Source: Linanthus parryae | Lineage: Eukaryota; Streptophyta; Magnoliopsida; Ericales; Polemoniaceae | Assembly (NCBI GenBank): GCA_023055425.1 | Contig: JALGPY010000001.1 | Span: forward strand, 140,455,368-140,519,367 | Reading direction: 5' to 3' | DNA: 64,000 bases | Shown: piece by piece, positions 1 to 10,043 of the stretch | How the letters are laid out: each line of letters starts with the position of its first letter | How positions within the stretch are numbered: the first letter of the stretch is position 1 | Program-made: the position numbers and the translations under genes | Notes under the pieces: model-generated | Seen by the model: only the letters and a program-made list of their open reading frames with translations | The model's database searches: none | What the model was told of the DNA's origin: nothing

Positions 1-787
1 CACACTGACTCTTCCTCTCATTCTGGTTCCATTCGAACAGCCTATGAGTTTAGGTAAACTCATCAACGATCCCAAAAAGAGTCACAAATTGAGTTCATCT
101 ACGGTGAATCAACCCAGTCACTACCGCAGGCAACAACTCAGCTACGCCAATAAATCCAATTGCAAGCAAGTACAAATTCGTCAACCTAATCTCCAATACC
201 AAGTTTTGTTCAAGCGAGTTCTCTATTTGGGGATTTGGTACCCGAAATTTGATACCCCAATGATCTCTTGCTCTTGCAATGAGAAGAAAGATGTACGTGT
301 CTCCTCTGCTACCATCCAAGCGAATCACTGTTGGATGAGTTTGTTGGATGAGGTTGAAGATGCAATTCGATGCATTTCATTTCAGGGCCTTTCAACACCA
401 GAGAAAACAACCGACTAAAAAAGCTGGGTCAGTGGTTGGTCTATGTGAAGATTGTGAGAAATTGAAGGGAGCGCAAGTACAAAAGATGCAATTTTTTTAT
501 ATTGTTATGTTATTTTGTTTAAGTTCTGGTAGGGTTAGTAATTTTGAAAAACTATTCTAAAGGTTTGTTTGGATGGAAAAGCTTATTGATAGACGAAGTA
601 CAAGACAGGTTAGTTAAGTGTAGCTTCAAACCACAGGTCGGTCATCTGTAGTTTACCCTATACTTAATACCCATATCGTGCAAAGAGGATTAGGCATCAA
701 GGGTTTCTGTATTTTCAAAGCTCATTATTTTCCTCAGTTTACCAATATTTGCATATTCCGAGATTGATTTTGTGTGTGTGCGCGCAG
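1..787. other. Unassigned left edge, probably PEX4 intron
   Basis: No recognisable coding exon was found here. The stretch ends in a pyrimidine- and GT-rich tract with an AG acceptor at 786-787 that leads into the PEX4 exon at 788, so at least the right part should be intron. The preceding PEX4 exon (expected to end with the conserved residues just before TGEIC) is not present, so the intron must extend beyond the window. A 124-codon open frame at 44-418 shows no family features I recognise. Confidence 0.5.
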
Positions 788-1502
788 ACGGGAGAGATTT
801 GCCTTGATATCTTGAAGAATGCATGGAGTCCAGCTTGGACTCTTCAGTCTGTTTGTAGAGCTATAATTGCTTTGATGGCCCATCCCGAACCCGACAGCCC
901 GCTAAATTGTGATTCAGGTAAAGTTATCGTATGCCAGACTGACCGACTGATTTCTTTCAGCATTTGATTTTGGCTTTTTTGCTATATTCTGCGTGAATGT
1001 ATTGTCGGAAATTCTCAGCAACATTGGACACCCTAGTAATTCCAAGTAATAAACTCTCACAAATGTGATGTTGTTTGTTGCAAACGGATGCTAGCTCAGT
1101 GGAAGAGCACTTGTAGCCCCTGCATGAGGTCACTGGTTCAGTCCCGCCTATTAATACTTAGAGCTGTCAAACGGGCGGGTTGGACGAGTTGAGGCATAAA
1201 TGGAATCAACCCGCCCAGGCCCGTTCATCCTTTGATTGGGCGGGCGGGTTATAATGGGTCAATACAAACCCGAACCCGCCTGTTAAGCCCGTTTAGCCAA
1301 GAACTACCATTAACCTACTCCCATAACCAAAAACTACCGTACTGTAGTTTAGGATTTCTTATATATGATCTTACTCATAAGCTAACGATCCGTGGGTCTT
1401 TTAATTTGAGCAGGCAACCTTCTGAGATCGGGTGATATCCGAGGATACCAGTCCATGGCAAGGATGTACACAAGGCTAGCAGCCATGCCTAAGAAGGGGT
1501 GA
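788..1502 (+). CDS. PEX4: Peroxin-4, ubiquitin-conjugating enzyme E2 (3' part)
   Basis: Two exons, 788-917 and 1414-1502, splice in phase 1 to give the C-terminal 72 residues of an E2 enzyme. The first opens with [19 protein letters not shown]; its fifth residue (codon 800-802) is the catalytic cysteine of the E2 fold. The second gives [20 protein letters not shown] and ends in MPKKG and TGA. This matches plant PEX4 (UBC21) residue for residue as far as I remember it. In that family the enzyme is held at the peroxisome membrane by PEX22 and mono-ubiquitinates the import receptor PEX5 so that it can be recycled. The usual length is about 157 aa, so roughly the first half lies left of the window. 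The gene is convergent with the hydrolase at 2481, with 978 bp between their stop codons. No damage is seen. Confidence 0.93.
1086..1153 (+). pseudogene. tRNA-like fragment in PEX4 intron
   Basis: The stretch contains TAGCTCAGTGG, a good match to a tRNA A box, and about 45 bp later GGTTCAGTCCC, close to a B box. The anticodon arm can be drawn only with mismatches and the acceptor ends do not pair, so it is not a functional tRNA gene. It may be a degraded tRNA copy (organellar or nuclear) or the head of a SINE. It lies in the last intron of PEX4. Confidence 0.4.
1158..1312. repeat. GC-rich dispersed repeat (gggcgggtt type)
   Basis: The stretch starts with AGAGCTGTCAAACGGGCGGG and carries several further CGGGCGGGTT/AACCCGCC blocks. 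This matches a repeat type seen widely in dicot genomes. It is confined to the PEX4 intron; the element ends could not be fixed. Confidence 0.35.
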
Positions 1503-2480
1503 GCACGGAGATGGATGGATGGCTCTAATTAATAGCGCGGTTCGTAGTCGTCGTTGCATGGATGGAAGGTTGCAACTGCTGCTGCATTATCGTAAAATTC
1601 TGTTGTGTTTTGAGTATGTATTTTGAATGATCCCCCAACTTTTGTCCTTAAGTTTAGCATAAATCATCCCCCAACCTTGAGGGTGTTGTGTAATTTATCT
1701 GGAAGACAAAACTTAAAAACCCACTTCTGTTGGAACTTGTGTCCTTTACTGAGGGACCAGGATGTCAGCTGTCAATCACCCAAAAAGGATGTCAGCTGAT
1801 CAGGTCCGGATCGAATTTGAATTGCAGAATCTAATCGGATTACAATTTGGGGTCATTTGCTCAATTACAGTTGTAATAAACCAAAGGGGATTTCGTGTGT
1901 GCCGTTGGGATTACTATCATTTATTGCGAAATATTTCGTATTAAGTCGTATAAAAGATATCGGTGAATAATCCAATTACAAAAAATACAATTCAAGCCCA
2001 AGTCAAAACACAAAGTCAGTGATAATTTTCGGTGGTCTCCAAGAGTTTCACTAACTCTTGATAATGATTCAGAAGAAGCTTTCATCCGTTTTGAAATTTA
2101 AGGGTTGTAATTTATCATAGGAATAGTAAAGTTGTTTGTTAAACCAGCGCAAACCAACATTTTCAATAATCTGTTAAGTTTTAATCCATGGACCAAAATA
2201 TCTCTTTATCATCCATGTCGACTCTATGAAACGAGTTTCACAGATCACAAAGATCTGTTATCCGATTCATTTATAAAGGGATTAGGGTTTTAATCACAAT
2301 GCTGTTTATCAGTTGCAAGATCTTTAAACCACAAAGGGTATATTTTTTGTTTGCACAAGATAATCAGAGAAACATGCGAATTAAAATACACTGCTGATCA
2401 CAGCTTGATGATATGCAGACACACTACTGACTTTACATAAATACAACAAATGCCTAAATGGTGGTGGGTGTTTCTTTCTT
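1503..2480. other. Convergent intergenic region PEX4 / hydrolase 1
   Basis: This is the space between the PEX4 stop and the stop of the first hydrolase and must hold both 3' untranslated regions. No further gene, RNA or clear repeat was recognised. A short pyrimidine-rich repeat pair (atcatcccccaac) occurs at about 1628-1676. Confidence 0.4.
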
Positions 2481-5400
2481 TCACTTGAGGAACTTGTCAA
2501 ACCAATCACTTGCTTGTTTCACCATCAAGGGCGTCATCCGGTGTTTAATGCCAGGTTCTGCTATCAGCTGTAGGCAAAATATCGACAAGACAAATTATCA
2601 ATCGAGTCAAATACATTCACAAAATCTAAGCCAAAATCCAAAATTCAAATTATATGATTGCAACCGTAGCAATGTAGAGGCATTTTATGAACAATGCTGA
2701 GCAAAATTAACAACAATGATTCATCAAACGGAAAAGATAGAGCTTGATTTTACTATTTGCAAAACCATGAATTCTAGTTGATTAACTATTTTGTAAAAAC
2801 TAACCAGTGAGGTCCGAAAGTTGGGCTTCCAAAAGAAAAACCACTTCTCTAAATTCAAACATATTTTGAGACAATCATCGAGACACAGTGATTGTTCATG
2901 AGAAACCAACAAGATCATTATTACTAGCTATCCATACCTCGAATTTATCCAGGCTGTTGGCATCTTCATAAGCCTTGTGTGTTCTTGTTCTAGTAACTTC
3001 CAGGCCTTCAAGTGGGCATCGAGGATCAACTTCACCTGCATGCATGAATGTTCAAGAAAATGAATCAAAAAAGGAAACAGACCCCCCATTCTGTTTGATG
3101 ATTGAATTGCGCAATGGTAGTCATACCGCTTAAAATCAGTAGAGGACGCGGCGCAATGAGTGGGACAGTCTGAGGAGAATCAAACTGGGACACTAAGCCT
3201 GGGGCGATTCTGTTCCAAACCTGATGATAATTAGAGAAAGAAATGGCACGTGTCATATTGCTTTTAATGTAATTCAGCAATTTACAAAGTCTCAAAGAAT
3301 GCATAGCTAAAAAATCTTAAAACTTAGGGCATCTTCAACCCCTCAAGGGAAGGGTGAAGGGATGGCCATGTGGTGGAGATAAATACAGTCCGAGGAGGGG
3401 AGGGTGAAGGCATGGAATGGGGGGGGGGGGGGGGGGGGGTATTTTAATTAATCAAGTTTTGGGGCATTTTTAATTACACTCGATTATATATATTTTTTAA
3501 ATATACTTGATAATATTGAAAATAAAATTATTAATAGTGATAAAATAATAAATACGAAATAATACCAAATACACACACACAAACACACACATATATAAAT
3601 ATATTCATAATCCATAAAAATGATAATAACAATAATAACAAATAACACTTTTATTCGTCTTTGTCCTATTTTAGTTATAATTCAATATTTTTTTTGTATT
3701 TTAGCTTGTGTTGCTGAATTATTCAATAATTATACTTGATAATTGTCAAGAAAATAAGATGTATCAAATTTAACACAAAATAAAACAGCGATACTTTTTC
3801 CTTCAATGCATTTTTCAATTATTCAAAAACATTATATATTTTTCATGAAAAAGGATAAATATATTAATCGTAATTAAAAAAATTATAATCATAAAATATT
3901 ATGAAGTGTAATTAATATACCCACAACCTTGTTTAGCTAGCCTCCCCATGGAGGGGGTTGTTCATGAAGCTTCCCCCAGTCACCCCCACCCATCCCCTCT
4001 CCATGAGGGGTTGGAGAGGCTCTAATAATCTTAATTAGATATAGTTGTATGATATCGTAAAGCTAAATTGTGCTGAAAAAGAAATCGGATTCGTGACTTA
4101 CCTTCTCCACCACTTCCTTGTCAATACCTTCCTTGCCTAAGTCTTGGCTGGCAACTGAAACCGGAAAAGAAAAAATGTTTCAAGACAGAGTTATAAAGAT
4201 GGGGCTCGGCTAGAGAAATTTCCTTCAAGAGTTTAGTACAGAAAACTATACAACATAGTCCATACAATGGTCATTCTACTACAAAATTTGACATGCAAAA
4301 CTTCTAAGTTTGACAGCAAATATGAACTGAGAATCGAATTCAAGCAGAGAGTGTAGTAGGGTTAACTAACTAGTGGGTCGCTAATTAATGAAGAATCTAA
4401 TAAAATAGATAACTGATGGACAAAAACTTATCCCGGTCACCTTCAAACAATCTCTTGATACTCTTAACTCGACCCTGCCACCTGTCATTCTCTATAGCCC
4501 ATCGAAACCCCTGTCACCACATTTGCATAGCAATTCAAGTTTACGAAAACCATTGGCTAACAAAAGAAATTAGAAAATTTAAATTTACTATTGGTCGAAA
4601 CTTCTTTACCTGAACACCAATTATAGGTACGACCACTGAATAGCGTGTGTCAATAAAAGCACCAAGCCACGCATGCATTCCTGCACTCAAGATTTTACTT
4701 TTACAAGGTAAGCGTGCCATAAACTCGGTGACTTCAATTTCAAGTTCCATAACTTATATTTTAGAATTCAAACCTCCAAGTGATTCTCCGGTGATTCCAA
4801 TCTTAGAGGGGTCAATGTCATCCCTCGTTGTGAGATAATCAGCCAGCTTGATCAAATCCCATGCCTATGTGATTCCAAAGTTTTCCATTAGTTTACCGTC
4901 AAAACTAGAAATGGTAAGTATCAGAATATGGTAGGGGTAAAAGAAAATTTCACCCCCTCTAGTTTGATTGAAGGCCACTTTCACCCCTTCTAGCTTGGAA
5001 AAGGACAATGTCATCCCTTCGGTGTGCTGAACTTCAAGTAACTTACACCCCCTGATTGTGAAGCCTTTAGTCTAGGGGCGGGATACGTCACTCAAAATAG
5101 TTTTGGAAACAAATTCGCGTCCATATCATGCAAAAGTCTATTCTACCCTTGGGTAAGCCCTTTGCATAATATGAGGGCAAGGTTGTCCAAAAAAACAACT
5201 TTAGTGAAAGATCCCAACTCCAGACTAACGGTGTCACAATGTGTCCTTCAATCAAACTAGAGGGGGTACCCATATGGTAGAGAGAATTACCGTATCAAAC
5301 ATAAACGGCATTTTATCCCCATTTTCCCATGCGGACACAAGTGCGTCTAGATAGGTGGTCAGACTGCTAGCGCGTTCCCCGTGATAACGAGAATCAATGG

Positions 5401-7857
5401 AGACAGCAACATATCCCCTTGAAGCATATGCCTGACAGGAATGGGAGTATAGAGGACATAAAAATATTCTTATGCCCCATGACCCCCGTACGAGGAAACC
5501 GTACCTCAAAAAATAAGTACCTCTAGCAACGGTCGCACCCACTCTTTGCAACTATATGTCATATGCAAAATGACAACAGCTGGTCTCTTTCGAACATTGC
5601 CTTCTTTTAAGCTCAAAATCAGAACTGGTAGGCGTCCTTGCTCTCCTGCCTAGTTATGATCACAAAGTAAACTGAGTCACTCTCATGCTTAAGATTAATA
5701 CGCAAGAATAAAGATGCAACTTCTAGTCAAAGCTTGTTAGAAGACTATATGAATCTCCCAACTTCGTTACAGATTCGTCTGGGTTAAAAACCTAGTCATT
5801 TTAGGTGTCAAAATGGGTTTTTTTTTTTTTAGGAACTATAGTTAAGGTACCTGGGCTTTCTATTAATGAAACAGTCCTTCATTGCAGCCTTCATATATGT
5901 TAGGCTTGAATACTCGTAATCTCTTCCCCTCATAACTTGGTCATAACCCCAATTTTAGTTTCATGATAAAGAAACAACAATTTTTTCGTCTACACGTCAC
6001 ACAATTATTCCCTACACGTCACACGTCTCCTGTGAATTTTTCTCTTCCTCCCTCCCAGATCTTCTAATCTAATGGCTCGTTGCTGTCCGAAAAATTCCCT
6101 TAGTTGTGCTCTGTGTTACCACAATTCACTCGTACCCCCGCGAATTGCGAATTGGATCACGCGTTCCGAAACGTGGAACACCAGCGATCCAGATCGCTTA
6201 ATTTGGTGATCCCTTTTTTTTCCACTATTTTCACCTAAAGCATCTATGTAAAAGGGGGAATTTTGCTAAGTTACATCCATTTTTAGAGTATTGACTTTTA
6301 AATATTTCATATATTGAGCAGTTTTACACTTTATGATTTTCGATAAATGGTAAAACAGCTATAAAGGTATCCAAAGAAGCCTACCCCTGGCGTACCGAAT
6401 TCCATAGGGTATGGCGTTCCGCAATCCCGTTCCCGTTCCACGAATCGGAACGATCCGCGTTCCAGGTAACTTAGGTTGTGCTTCACAGGAGACGCCAAAG
6501 TGAGCCATTTCCGCGGATTTTTCAACTGAATAATCACGGTGAAAAAGACTGACGAGTTCTCGACGATTATGCTCGTCGAGAAGAAGAAACCTGTCACAGT
6601 GCTCGTTGATCAAAGAGTTATCAATGCTTAAGGATGCTAAAGATGTGCTATGATACCCTTCGGGGCTTGCATTCTCAAGGCTTTGGGCATTTGCCTAGAG
6701 GTCTTGAGTTCGAACCTTGAGGTAACCCAAGTGCTGCTGCCTATTGGCCTTCTCAACTGCGAGTCTGTCAGCCCGGTGTTTCTCATGTTGGTTTACCTCT
6801 CTGGTGTGGTTTGCCGGCTATTGCACTATAGCGGGGGTTTACCCAGAGCGCGCCCGAAGAATAGCGGCGGCACGTTCCCACGTCATAAAAAAATGTGCTA
6901 TGATACTCGATAATATAGGAATATAAAAAACTATTCACAGTGTTGGTACGAGCCTGATGAAAACGAAGCATGTTGAAGCACAAAAAAAGGTTGCAACTTT
7001 TAGACAGACTTATTCTATGGAAAACTGCGCGGAGCTCTTTGTTTGTGTGATTGAAGGACCAATCAAACAAGAATATAACACAATTCTGTTGAGAAGTCCC
7101 ACATCAGGCATTCGAAGAACAAGAAAAAGAAGTAATAAGTTCCGGGTGTACTCTTCTCATTCTCAAATGCCAATCGGTTTTCAGGTGGAACCCCATAGAT
7201 TCTTTAAGAGTCGATCAAGTCAAGGACAAGTAAATGATAAAATTATCAATTAAGGATAAAAATAACTAAAGGGCTTTTTTATTTCCCCTCTTTTTATTCT
7301 CCTGCTGGATTCCAAGAAAAGGGAACTTTGATATGTGGACAAAAAGATAGGGCAAGAAAATGACTATCATCATGGAACAACAAACCTAGTACTAACCTCG
7401 GTGGTCAAGTAAAGATTTTCCTCTTTGAGAACATCCTTAAGGTTAGGAATGTCTGCCCTTGGGCAAGTATACATTGCCTGGTTAGTAGATAAAAAATGTT
7501 AACAACCACAATGCAAAAGCAAATTCATCAAATCAATACTAGTACAACACACAACAGATGTAAAAGTAGAATGAATGAATGAATCTCCATCACCTTTCTG
7601 TAGATTGAACTGAGAGGTTCTTGATAGAGTGGATCAGTCACAGGTTTACCCATTTCCACAGTTAATGGAACTGCAAAAGTGACAACAACCCATTATTACT
7701 AGCAGAAATTGAAGATATACCCACAAACCACCAGACTAATAAGAGAGGTGGGATTGAGTAAAAGCTAGCTCTGACCTTCAGCTGAGCGTCGAGTGCGGAG
7801 GAGGTGGAGGAACTCGGAGCGGAGCTTCTCAGCTTCCGTTTCTCCCTCCCTCGCCAT
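2481..7857 (-). CDS. Alpha/beta-hydrolase, tandem copy 1
   Basis: Twelve exons (gene order): 7776-7857, 7594-7670, 7397-7477, 5521-5649, 5291-5431, 4774-4864, 4610-4680, 4441-4510, 4102-4154, 3127-3220, 2938-3035, 2481-2567. All introns are GT-AG, phases agree, and the 1074-nt CDS gives 357 aa without a stop. The start is the ATG at 7857; an in-frame TAA lies just upstream. The protein has the alpha/beta-hydrolase plan: nucleophile elbow GESLGG (Ser198), acid in GEVDPRCP (Asp300) and His338 in PGIKHRMT. It looks orthologous to Arabidopsis At5g25770, whose substrate I do not know; no signal peptide or membrane segment is evident, so cytosolic is likely. An odd point is the oxyanion-side loop, HMTYSCKEW, where copy 2 and the family have HSTNKCKEW. 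Introns 3, 5 and 9 carry a SINE, a MULE-type MITE and a TIR element. Confidence 0.94.
3327..4022. mobile_element. TIR element/MITE in intron 9 of hydrolase 1
   Basis: The ends are inverted: GGGCATCTTCAACCCCTCA at the left and TGAGGGGTTGGAGAGGCTC at the right. The interior is AT-rich with a run of G near 3420-3440. The same left end sits at the equivalent place in the second hydrolase gene (10834), so the insertion is older than the gene duplication. The superfamily is uncertain; the 'gcatctccaac' end type is common in plant MITEs. Confidence 0.65.
4934..5271. mobile_element. Short MULE-type element in intron 5 of hydrolase 1
   Basis: A 338-bp element with inverted ends GGGTA...TACCC; the shared stretch CCCCCTCTAGTTTGATTGAA is present at both ends in opposite orientation. 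A perfect 9-bp target duplication, ATATGGTAG, flanks it (4925-4933 and 5272-5280), which is the Mutator signature. It lies 19 bp from exon 5. The paralogous intron in copy 2 has a different insertion. Confidence 0.82.
5650..7396. other. Large intron 3 of hydrolase 1
   Basis: This 1.75-kb intron holds the SINE at 6657-6892. It also holds an unclassified stretch at about 5980-6475 with repeated cgttcc/ggaacg words that can pair with each other, possibly an old non-autonomous element. No coding exon was seen. Confidence 0.5.
6657..6892 (+). mobile_element. tRNA-derived SINE in intron 3 of hydrolase 1
   Basis: The 236-bp insertion is flanked by a perfect 14-bp target duplication, ATGTGCTATGATAC (6643-6656 and 6893-6906). 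It carries a Pol III B-box-like GAGTTCGAACC (6706-6716) near its 5' end and ends in a short A tail (CATAAAAAA). The corresponding spot in copy 2 (about 13283) continues without the insert, giving an empty site. These are the hallmarks of a plant SINE. Confidence 0.82.
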
Positions 7858-7984
7858 TCTCGGGTTGCGACGCCGATTTGTAATCGGAGTTTACTGACTG
7901 ACGAAAAATGTCGGTGATGAACTGATGATGATACAATCGAGTTGGTACTGAAAAGTGAAACGAGTATAATAATAAGCTCATTAA

Positions 7985-8313
7985 GGGCTACGTTTGGTTA
8001 TCTGGTATTAGCGGTATTATCTAGAATTTGACTAAATATAGTCCATGTATTAGTTAATAATGTGTTTGGTTGTTGTGGACTAATTTTACTATCAGTACTA
8101 AATAGAGAAAAGATTGTGTTTAATACCCCAAATTAGTACCCTCTCACGTGAGGGTATTAGCTGGATTGGACTATTTATACCTTAATACTGAATTAATACT
8201 GCACGAAACCAAACACATTATTAGTTATTACTCAACAAATCCAATTCAATCTTATCCGGAAAATTTAGTCCAGTCCAGTCTAGTACAGATAGTCCGAAAA
8301 ACTAAACGTGCCA
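7985..8313. mobile_element. Harbinger-like MITE upstream of hydrolase 1
   Basis: The ends GGGCTACGTTTGGTT and AACTAAACGTGCCA are inverted copies of one another. TAA directly flanks both ends (7982-7984 and 8314-8316), as expected for PIF/Harbinger. Length is 329 bp. It lies about 130 bp upstream of the hydrolase 1 start codon, so it could have altered the promoter. Confidence 0.6.
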
Positions 8314-10043
8314 TAACATTATTAGCTCTAAGAGCTCCTACGAGGGAAAAATAAATTGCTTGCTCTCAAACACTAACACAGCTTCGGAATTTTAAAGAGA
8401 ACACAAAAGCTCAGTTTAGTCGAGACAATGGGTAAGTAACATGATTAAAAGCAAACCAAATAATTTCATACTACTTTCTAAAAAAAAACACAACTCATTT
8501 CCCTAAAGCATAACAGAAGAAGAAAACATGGGATGCGCATACTATAAAGACATTCGAAAGAGACATAGGCATTACTTCTAGGATATGGGCAGATGAAGAC
8601 CTCTACATTCGTCATTTATCTACATAGAGTTGGCAACTTTTAGAGCGACTGGAAAGTGGTACAGCCATAGTGTAGAGCCTTCCCTATAGCTACCCTGTTC
8701 CGACCAGCCGAGGCAGCACCATTGCCCCGGGACTCGACTCACTTCTGCTCCCCAACTCAATAATTAGCTCTGACCTCTCACTAGACTAGAGAGAGAAAGT
8801 CAAGTGGGTGTTCATCTTCTCCGGCGGGTAACGCCGTTGTGGTTGCCCGTCAGGAGTTTTCATCAATCTAATTTTTAGCTTTTCTTGATCTACAACCCAA
8901 AACCTTCAACCAAACTCAGTTTTACTGGTTCTTGCCGCCGAAGCTACAGATCTCCTTTCCACTGAGATCGTTACTCTTATAGCGGTATTGTTTTGGGTTA
9001 GTATGCGGATGCTTTTGTCTGCGAAGCAACATAATAAAAGCAACAAGAAGCAAGACACAAACTACACAAAATGTACATGAATATCGCATCATTGTATAGA
9101 ATGGTTAACCAAAAGAAGTGCTCTTAGCTGCTTTGTAAGCTTTCGCAACAACAGTCTGAGGTGCTTTGGAGATACTACAGAAAGTGAGGCTGTCAACCGC
9201 CCAAAGACGGGAGCATCCTGGAACGCCGGACGACTCTGACCCCGAAAAAGAGATAAAAGAAGAGCGCAATAAGTGTTAATGTTAATGTGGGAAATATGTG
9301 ATGTAATGCAAAATTTATGCCATCTTCCATTGCTTCGGATTGAAGAGCACTGGAGGTGTTCGACTTTTTTGCCAATGATCCACGTGCTTTCGTCCGCACC
9401 AGAGAGACCTAGAGTCCAATGCCACCAGACGAAGAACTACTTTTCAAGCTCCATCCACATTACTCACAGTGACATTAGTCATGTTTCTGTTTTCCTGTCT
9501 CAAAGAAAATATTTCAACTTCTCAAATATTGTGATATCCTGTCTCACATTGAAATATTGTGGATTTAGTGTATATAAGGTGGGGATTGTAATATCTAATC
9601 CCACATCCGCTCGAATTGTTACATTGCAAGCCTCATAACTGGGCATACACTTCAGAGTTCTTATGGGAGAAGAAATAGCCAGCATAGAAGTAACATGGAT
9701 TGTTTCGGTGAAACCTGAGCCAATCCAATTAAGATATGATATGGCACGGATTCGGTTGGATCTGTTCCATTAGAGCCACATCATGCCGGATACCCTTTCG
9801 AGTTGGATCTAATTACTATCCCTAAAATCCCTTAAATGGACTTTAAGATTTGAGTTGAGTTCTGAACTAGTCCAACTTTGAATCTCAAGACAAAACAAAA
9901 GCTCTTCTCAGCACACAAAGACTGTGCTATTATTTGCAAGATCTTAAAAAGTACAAAGAGTGCAGATCTTTTCTACATGAGATACACAGAAATTGAGATG
10001 CAGACACTGGTTTCACATATGAACAAAAGGATGAACTTGTGTG
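8314..10043. other. Intergenic region between hydrolase copies
   Basis: No intact gene was recognised. A possible terminal exon remnant on the minus strand (9105-9235) is listed separately. The rest is unclassified single-copy-looking DNA. Confidence 0.4.
9105..9235 (-). pseudogene. Possible terminal exon of an unknown gene
   Basis: A pyrimidine tract ending in GGGGTCAG (minus strand, 9236 side) precedes an open frame that encodes a 42-residue Ala/Lys-rich end containing KAPQTVVAKAYKAAKST and closes with TAA at 9105-9107. The acceptor and amino-acid composition look exon-like, but no convincing upstream exon or protein family was recognised. It may be a leftover of a gene lost between the two hydrolases, or chance. 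Confidence 0.25.

Noticed and set aside
44..418. 124-codon frame at the left edge
   Set aside because: No domain or codon pattern recognised; the opposite strand is also partly open and the region is expected to be PEX4 intron.
1086..1153. Functional tRNA gene
   Set aside because: Acceptor and T arms do not pair and the anticodon loop lacks the usual T33.
6331..6613. Two overlapping minus-strand frames of 84-88 codons in hydrolase 1 intron 3
   Set aside because: They overlap each other in different frames, have no family features and lie within a repeat-like stretch rich in cgttcc words.
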